Below, one piece after another: positions 56,655 to 64,000 of a DNA stretch of 64,000 bases. Origin of the DNA: Alentia gelatinosa (taxonomy: Eukaryota; Annelida; Polychaeta; Phyllodocida; Polynoidae); contig OX465579.1 of the NCBI GenBank assembly GCA_950022655.1, forward strand, positions 39,287,950-39,351,949. The letters are read 5' to 3'. Each line of letters starts with the position of its first letter. Position 1 is the stretch's first letter. Both the position numbers and the translations under genes were made by a program. The notes beneath the pieces are model-generated. The model searched no databases and was not told where the DNA came from. It was given only the letters and a program-made list of their open reading frames with translations.

Positions 56655-57147
56655 AGGGGGCCCTCCCACCTACTATGACGGGCTACGACGCAGTACAATT
56701 AAATTCCCGACGGCGGCGGGTGTCAGGGACTTTATCGTAGCCCGTCATAGCGTATTAGGAGGGGTTTTTTTTTAAGGGCGAGTCGGCGGCAAAAAAAGAG
56801 TGGGACAACTCTTTTAACCATCGATTTGAGGTAGCATATATAAAATTTGTTATAATTCAAAGAAATAATGCATCGTTATGATAGATTTTTTAATAGTATA
56901 TACATAACAATACCATATTGTTTTTGAGACCAAAAATACTCAGTTCCAAGATAACTATAAAATGATTGATTTGAGACCCTAAGCCTTTATCGAATTAACG
57001 TTTTTTTTTGTTGTAGCGTGTCGTAGCGCGACAAAACCTGACAAATCGACGGCTTTGTCGCCGACACCTCAACAATTTTTTCAGTTTGTCGGCGACGAGG
57101 CCAAAGGGTTAATCGTAGAGTTAATTGTGGTAGGTGGGAGGGCCCCT
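56655..57147. mobile_element. TA-flanked TIR element (493 bp)
   Basis: The left end AGGGGGCCCTCCCACCTAC and the inverted right end AGGGGCCCTCCCACCTAC differ only by one G. TA lies directly outside on both sides (56653-56654 and 57148-57149). A second, nested inverted repeat lies near the left end: CTATGACGGGCTACGA at about 56672-56687 is inverted at about 56736-56751. There is no ORF. A TA duplication suggests a Tc1/mariner-type non-autonomous element, but the TIR sequence is not one I know. Confidence 0.8.
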
Positions 57148-57149
57148 TA

Positions 57150-60100
57150 AAGCTCCGATATTATTTGGTCGCCCGAAGAATAGGGAAAGCAATATTTGCG
57201 GCTACAGGGAGGTATGGTCGTATTCGCGGAAGGATTGGTTTGATGAAAGCTGCATGAATAGAGAAAAGCTCCTTTAATTGATACAACGCCTGCATTAGCA
57301 GGGTGGTGGAATTCGAAAGGGTTCACAAAGTGGGATGTGAACGCAGTACTGTATATGTACTTTCGCCAGAATGCTTTGACGCATATCTATAGACCAACAA
57401 ATATAGGACCCCTGGATCAACCTGGATGGACGCATTCGTACGTGAATTCAGGTGTGATTGGTGGACGGGGAATGATATGACCTTTGGGGGAGTTCTACAT
57501 TAAAGAGACTCCTGTTTCACTGTCGCCCGATTGCCTAGAGTAATGGTGGCCACGAGTACGTGATATCTAGTCGCAAAGGCTTTAACTGAAATTCACATTC
57601 ATGTAATCGAATACATGTAGTTGATTCTCATGAACAATACACCAACGGCAACTTTCAAAGGGAGGGTATCCCAAAGTAACGACCAAGTTCAGCACCGAAA
57701 TTTAAATATCGCACTGATGATTTAAGGAAATGATCCTCTTCGGTGTGATCACGCATGTCAATATGAATAGAATTTATGATGGTTGTGTAAGAAAACATAA
57801 GATTAAGTTAACACTCATTGCTAGGACGATACGAATGAACATCTACTATGAGAGGACTATATACATCGGACCTTTTAAACGTGATATTCACATTTGATTA
57901 TTTTATCGAGCGCTTACATTCTAAGGTTACTCTCTTCATTCTATATCGTGTCTATATCCACTTGATACAATAAAATACACACACGAAATATTATACGGCA
58001 ATCATGATTAGCAGATAATGCAATATGAGACAGGAAGGAAATACGAGACTTTCATCACAAATGGTAAGACAATGAATAGCTATTGAAAATACTTAAATGT
58101 ACTCGGTAGTTATTGGTATCATTTTGTAAGCTATTGTATGGTATGATTTCAGGTGTTCAGGTTATGAAGTGCATGTACCATAATATGATATCGCACGAAT
58201 AGATCACCATGGTATCATTGGCTGAGGTGAACACAATGCACACTTTGGTCCAGACGAAATCCTCATTTGGTGCCACAATTGACCGCGAAATCCTTTTTTT
58301 TTGTTTCTCACAAGCAGTCAGCATGTGGTTGCGTGCACTCTCCGCCCCGTAGCACGGTACCCTAAATCCGGACACCCGAGACATTGTGCCTGTGTTATGG
58401 ATGTAAGACAGATTGTGTATTCTCCTCCCACAGCTTGTGGGTCACATCCTGTATAACTTACCACGTACAGCGCTGCTGGAAGCGGACACTCGTGGCGGTT
58501 CCTCCACGGTGTGCCTATATGGGTGGCCTCGCCTTCTTTGCCTGAGGCGGACAGTTAAACACGACCAGGGTCATCTCACATTACCAACACATGCACTGAA
58601 TGAACATCACACTGTTCTCACCTGGACACATTCAATGGTGCGACATGCCATCTTATAGTTATGAACGCTTTGTAGGAGTCTAACCCCAATGAGGCCAACC
58701 AACTCTAACTCAGTTTTGTACCAAAATGAGATCAATGACGTTGAACACCATGATGGCTGCAACTAGAGGTTCAGGGCTGAGGTAACATTATGAGGCTACA
58801 GAAAAGTAATTGATTTACAGCTAAACTAGCAGGAATATCTCATTCTGCAATTTTCGCCACTATCATATAAGATACTGTTAGATTTATGTAGTATGTTGTG
58901 ACGAGAGATGCCTTCTTCAGTATTCTCTGTGGTCTTGCAACAACTTCATATATTTTCAAATGTAATTAACCATTACCTCTAAGTATAATGACCATATCAG
59001 TGAAACATCTACTTTGGTGAATTATCTCTTCAGATTGAACATATATGTGTCCAGAAGTTCAGAATGATATACAGTAATCGACCCACTATATTCGGAAAAC
59101 TAAAAGGATATTTCACCTAGCCCTGTTGTTATAAACGGCTTGAGACTAATTTATTTAAAAACGAACTGGAGCACGTATCAAGCTCAGTTGGCGCATTGTT
59201 AGCTGAAAGAACATGGTCATCAGACCTCAGTCAGACATAATTCAGTATCAAGAACCTTTCTGTCACATTAATTTAAGCTGAAGACTGTTTTGATTAGTTA
59301 AATTTGCGTTTAAAGAACAATACTAATTTTCTTTTGATTATCTTGATGTTATCTGAAAGTGAACAAATGAATATTCAGAAAACAAATAATTACAAATATA
59401 TAGTCTTTTTATTACCCGTCAAATCAGGCTTATATAATCAAATGATTCTTCGGAGCAATTGAAGCAAAAATGGTAGGCACTGGAGTTATTAAAAAATACT
59501 TTTTTGGTCTCTTACAAACATTAACACTGAGGTAGTGTCCCTGAGGTAGTCAAGAATAAAAAGTCAGACATCGCATTAGTTTCCTTTCACTTTCAATAAA
59601 CCACACTAGTTCAGTACCACAAGACTAATTAGTAAGCTTTCTAACCTGTGGAGTTCTATCAATAATCTATACCATGGATATGAAAAAACTGGCAGATATG
59701 ATGTTGAGACATCACAACGTGTTTGTATTGAGAGTTACCGCTTAATTGATTTCGAAATTGATAGCGTGCTAGACAACAACATCGTTCCTCAATCTGATGA
59801 CCTTAATGATCTAAGTGTAATTATTGTGATTAGCTTGGATTCGAGTTGCTGACAAGCAAGGGCAAGATGTCACACTCAGGTGTTGAATAGGGCTGCTATG
59901 GATGGGTGTAAATAACAAGAGCGGTTTCATATAGGTGAATCCCAAAGATACTCTGAATTCAAGCATGCAGTACTGACACAAGGCAATAATTGTGTAGGTA
60001 TACGTTTCTTATGCGGAAACAAATATTAGATACAAAAGTAACAATTTCCAATAGCCTTATAATTCGTTCAGATCATGATTCATTTACATCAGGCAGCTTT

Positions 60101-60408
60101 GAGAACAATACTAATAGAAATTGAAGAACTTAGTATAATTTCATAAACCCAGTTTTAGATTTAACTACGATATACATACCATGCATCACAGATCAACAAT
60201 GATTTGAGCGTGAGTGGTTAAGGCCAGTCTAATGATAACTAAATGTTTTACAAGTCCGTGATCTCTTATCGCACTCAGAATGCCCTGTTTGAACACATAC
60301 AAGGTGGCTGGTACTGTGCGGTTAACACGTATGTCCACGTATGCATATAAGTATACATAATGCACTTTTACCATAACTATATATATATCCCTGGATTCCC
60401 TGGAAGGC
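57150..60408. other. Intergenic stretch, no gene supported
   Basis: Only short ORFs without motifs on either strand. No repeat in common with the rest of the window was recognised. Confidence 0.45.
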
Positions 60409-60414
60409 TTTATT
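60409..60414 (-). promoter_or_regulatory. Poly(A) signal overlapping the MUTYH stop codon
   Basis: On the minus strand the last codons read CCT AAA TAA AGC, so AATAAA spans the final Lys codon and the stop. If used, the 3' UTR would be only about 15-30 bases long. Confidence 0.5.
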
Positions 60415-63403
60415 TAGGTCGTGGTTTGAAGAATGCTGACAGGCCAAGCTGTTTCTTTCCGTCCTTCGACCCGTGCCCTTCGACACTCTTTCTCTTGCTA
60501 CCCTGAAACACCAGAAAAAGAAACCTTGGTGAGATACGCGGCCTACTCTAGGGTAAGGTAAACATGCAGCAAACATGACTCCACGGCTGCGGCGGACTGG
60601 GGTATCATCTAGCCGACCGGGGGACTGATGGCGCGGGAAGTAGGACGTCCACACAGACACGTGCCCCACGAAGCGCCGCCCGCAGGAGCCGCACACCGGG
60701 CGCTACCTTACAGGTGCCCGTCCACAAAAGTCTGCCGTGCTAATAATACCAACGTGGGTCAGAGGTGATGCCCTCACTTTAGCGATGAAGCTGATCATGT
60801 TGTTTAGTAAGTGACAGGGTGGTAGCATGATGATAAGAGACGGGGGACTTGAATAGGCGTAGGAGAGGTACACAGGCAATCGCATCCGATCCTAATTCTA
60901 CCAGGAGTCCTTCCTCTCTGGTTAAAATCTACACATGTCACTTATTATGTCTAGGAGCTATAAAACATGATGTCCACTACATTTGATAAAATTTTAAATA
61001 AGGATACTATCAAGCATCGGAACCCCGGTGGGTTCGGAGTTTAAAACGATTACCAGTGGTACATCTTTCACTGTTCTCAATGAACATGAACAATCCGCTA
61101 CTTTCCAGGGATTTCACAAGTATATTGTACAGAAATTCACATGTGAAACATGCAGGAATCTGAAATTTTCCTGGGTTACTGTATGAACGACTCTTTTGTT
61201 TTACAGGATGATTAAGCCAAAACATGCAATGTGCAAGGAATTCTGTGCAACAAAACCGATATAGGTCCTTCGTATCCATTCCAAATGCGCCACGTCCATA
61301 TACACAAAAATATCTGTCTCAAATCTATGAGAAATACACAGTTAAGTAAATCGGAAAACCTGATATAACCGGAAAATTACTATCTCTGTTTAGATTACTT
61401 GTCGATATCAACAGTAAAAGTTCGAAGGAACAATCACTTATTGATATTTCCAATTCAAACCCTGTACCAAGACAGAAACGTTCTCATGTTGAAATAATCC
61501 TTAAATAATCCCGTATTGTCTTACAGTCTTATAAATACTTAATGCCCCCTTTCAACATTTCGTTTAAACCGCTACATGTGAACTAAACTAGTGGTATTAC
61601 TACGCATTGTAAACCCCTACACCTGCTAACCGGCATATCGACCATTGGCATTAACAACACCTGAGCGAAAGGTCATATAGCACGCACATGTATTTATTGT
61701 ACCTGCAGGTTGCTGTCAACCTAGTTGCCCTTCCTGGCAACATACCAATCTAGATATCTGAGACGAATGACTACTCTCAGTAAACAACTTGTTTTGGGGT
61801 CTAAGGTATGCGTGCTAATCTTTCCCATTTCCACCAATTCTGCTACTTTGCACTTATCTCTATATCTTTGGTTTTTTTTCCTTTTTGTCAGCCTCGCATC
61901 CTTTTAGGCCGCCTTAACTAATACACATAACTATATACACTGTCATACGGAGAACCGAATAAAATAGAAGTTTCCTAAAAATCAGCAATTAGAAAATTGA
62001 TGTAACTTCAAATTTCTTTTTGCACAATAAGATGTTTACATTTATCATTTGCCTACGTTTTGTATGCATTTATAATAAATATCAAACCTTACCTTGGAGG
62101 ATTTCGTGCTATCTTTTTGTTTAGCTTCAAAAGCCTTGAAAACCTGAAAGAATAACGCTGTATCTTGAAGTGGATATAACTGTAAATCTAATTAAAATAT
62201 ATGTCAATAACTCGTGTACCAGTATCTAGGTCCTGTTTTAAATCTGAGAAGGCACTCGAGATATTCCTCATTTTTTCAAACTACCAATCCATATAATTCC
62301 AGTGTCCCGAGCAATAAAAGGTATAGGTAACTCATGAATTAACTTACAGCAAGGCCTGTACGTCCCTTAGGGGGATGCATAAGACGTTCAACTAACGTAA
62401 AACACTGACATCCATATGATACCCTAATACTGCAGCTCATACAGAAACTTATCCTTAATTCTTAATCCTGTTTTTCCTATTCATACAGATTTATCTGAAA
62501 AAAATATATCTATTGTCAACCTTGTCTATATTACCCTGTACCTGACTGGCTATTACTAAACATTACAACATGGTGTTTCACTCTCCTCCTCGATGCCGCT
62601 TTTCAACACACATATTGACAGGCATACCTTCTTCATGCCTGTTGGCAGCGCCGCCTGCAGCATCTCTTCGCGCTGGAGCCACCTGGCGTCACGTTCAGAA
62701 ACTGAGAGGTCAGCGTCTCCGTGGGACGCCAAGCAGCTGGCGAATACGTGATAGGTTTGTTGGATGTGTGAGAAGAGGTGAGGCACCTGAAGGATAACAA
62801 CAGAATAATAAGTATACATGATTATCATGTTGTCTGGACACACTGATAACGACCTAAGTCTTGAGAAGCTCCATTAAATGTATCTCAGACACACATACAG
62901 GTGCGTATACTCACGGACCTATGTCATCCAAGACCGTGGTATACTGAACCAATAAATGTACATACAGAATTCTTTTAGACATGGCTATCTTTTTGTTCTG
63001 ATCGTCCAAAATACTCTGATTAAAAACTATAACTCTCCATCGAATGTAGTTGACTTTGGCCATTGATAACGATAGGCGGTAATCAGTAGAAATAAACAAC
63101 AGGAGAAAATGATTAAAAAAACTTGCCTGCCCAATTTCCAGTCTTTGTTGTAGATTTTCTGCTTTAACTCCAAAGTTATTTTGTAAGTACCCTTCCATAG
63201 TGCTCATCATGTCGGTCGAGTCCGCTGCTAAAGTCACGCTGGGGAACTCCCAGAGGTTCGCCAAGAGTCCTGTAGAGGGCCGCTGGACGAGGAGGAACTC
63301 CGTATCGCCCTCTGGTGTGATCTGATAAAGTACATTGACGGCAGTTTCCTCTTTGCGCGGCTCTTTCTTCTTAGGTTTGCGTGGATAAAACGTTACACCA
63401 AGA
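60410..63403 (-). CDS. MUTYH: MUTYH adenine DNA glycosylase, C-terminal exons
   Basis: MUTYH removes adenine mispaired with 8-oxoguanine in base excision repair. Four coding exons of its C-terminal half are present: 63403-63127, 62786-62628, 62143-62093 and 60502-60410, joined in phase 0 after an initial phase-2 acceptor. Exon 1 encodes LGVTFYPRKPKKKEPRKEET then the NUDIX-like 8-oxoG recognition domain (TEFLLVQRPSTGLLANLWEF, PSVTL), exon 2 continues it (PHLFSHIQQTYHVF, ARWLQREEMLQAALPTGMKK), exon 3 is a short Lys-rich linker, and exon 4 ends KKQLGLSAFFKPRPK. QLGLSAFF fits the PCNA-binding PIP box QxxLxxFF, as expected at the MUTYH C terminus. The catalytic HhH and iron-sulfur exons must lie beyond 64000. 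The first intron uses a GC donor (CAG/GCAAGT at 63127/63126); the others are GT-AG. Confidence 0.93.
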
Positions 63404-64000
63404 CTGTAGAAATGTATAAAGTATAGCACTGTGAGGAAACGGCACAGGGTACTCATTTTAAGTTCTCTTGGCGAATTGGTATACAAATCCAAACTGAATA
63501 GCTTATATTGACGAGAAATGGCTATAATAAATGAGCTGGATGCTTATGCAAGTCAAAGTAACGGAAATTTGTTAACACATATAATAGAAGCCCCGAACTT
63601 TTTGGAGGTAAAATAAACAAGAGAGATATCGTACTCGGGCCAAGGTGTCCCCAGTGGAGGGTGCTCCCCAGTGGGGTTCTACTGTAAGGGTCGTGTGGCC
63701 AGTTTCAAATGATAGGAGGTCTACATTTTGGTAGATGTGGGCTGTATATAGGGTGGAGTTCAAACAGGATAGATATCTTAAATCTCAATCAGAAATTATG
63801 AGATCCATTAAAATATCTTACCTACTGTCCCATGTCTCCTCCTTAGGTAAACATAGCTTACAAGCGTCGGCAGCTGCAGTATCGAAATGTGAAGATTTAA
63901 AGTTACACAATACGTTTTGAATGATAGAAATGTGTACCAAAAACTATCTATAATATCATGGACATTGAGTTGTATGTCCATGATAATATTTAGCTGATGG
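63404..64000. other. Intron of MUTYH (upstream side), no exon seen
   Basis: From the acceptor at 63404 to the window edge, I find no segment resembling the preceding MUTYH exon on the minus strand. This is presumably intron continuing past the edge. Confidence 0.55.

Noticed and set aside
62556..62843. 95-codon ORF taken as a separate gene
   Set aside because: Its central part is MUTYH exon 62786-62628; the ends are intron read-through.
62911..63492. 193-codon ORF taken as a separate gene with an N-terminal signal-like stretch
   Set aside because: The hydrophobic N-terminal part is intron upstream of the acceptor at 63404; the coding part is MUTYH exon 63403-63127.

Overview
This window is eukaryotic nuclear DNA from an animal. 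It is AT-rich and gene-sparse, with split genes (GT-AG introns and one GC-AG intron), animal-type poly(A) signals and many decayed transposons of types common in invertebrates: CR1/Jockey-like LINEs, DIRS-like elements, solo LTRs, TIR MITEs, a Crypton-type tyrosine recombinase and a hammerhead-like remnant. An invertebrate, perhaps a marine lophotrochozoan such as a mollusc, is my best guess. That is an inference from the transposon mix; no taxon marker is visible.

Host genes, left to right: a GC-rich single-exon gene for a two-pass membrane protein with a repeated RCKNPSVYSMPI motif (1336-2655, +); a decaying split gene with a DUF3504/Crypton-type recombinase core (7162-9152, +); a single-exon KCNE-like one-pass membrane protein (19829-20263, +); a GC-rich anonymous open region (24688-25509, +); a single-exon 446-residue orphan with a serine-rich tail (27578-28918, +); a two-exon LURAP1/FAM89-like adaptor gene with a 9 kb intron (50167-40167, -); and the last four coding exons of MUTYH, the adenine DNA glycosylase, whose catalytic exons lie beyond the right edge (63403-60410, -). 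These look like independent genes rather than a cluster.

Most of the remaining recognisable sequence is mobile DNA. 1-6.5 kb holds two TTAA-bounded repeat families and three copies of a 115-130 bp palindrome. 9.3-16.8 kb holds a dead LINE, a long foldback, and a LINE whose endonuclease region is split by a 1032 bp solo LTR with a GCAT target duplication. 20.5-21.5 kb, 32.2-32.7 kb, 51.5-53.2 kb and 55.4-55.8 kb hold LINE fragments, the third interrupted by a 556 bp TIR element carrying a 62 bp minisatellite and followed by a probable solo LTR. 30.8-32.2 kb is a broken DIRS-like element. 35.3-37.8 kb is a LINE with a nearly intact reverse transcriptase (YADD), abutting a 352 bp piggyBac-like MITE. 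Further MITEs lie at 23.5, 49.2 and 56.7 kb.

No tRNA, rRNA or CRISPR array was seen. The long AT-rich stretches between these features hold no ORF or motif that I can support. All family names rest on reading motifs by eye; no database search was possible.
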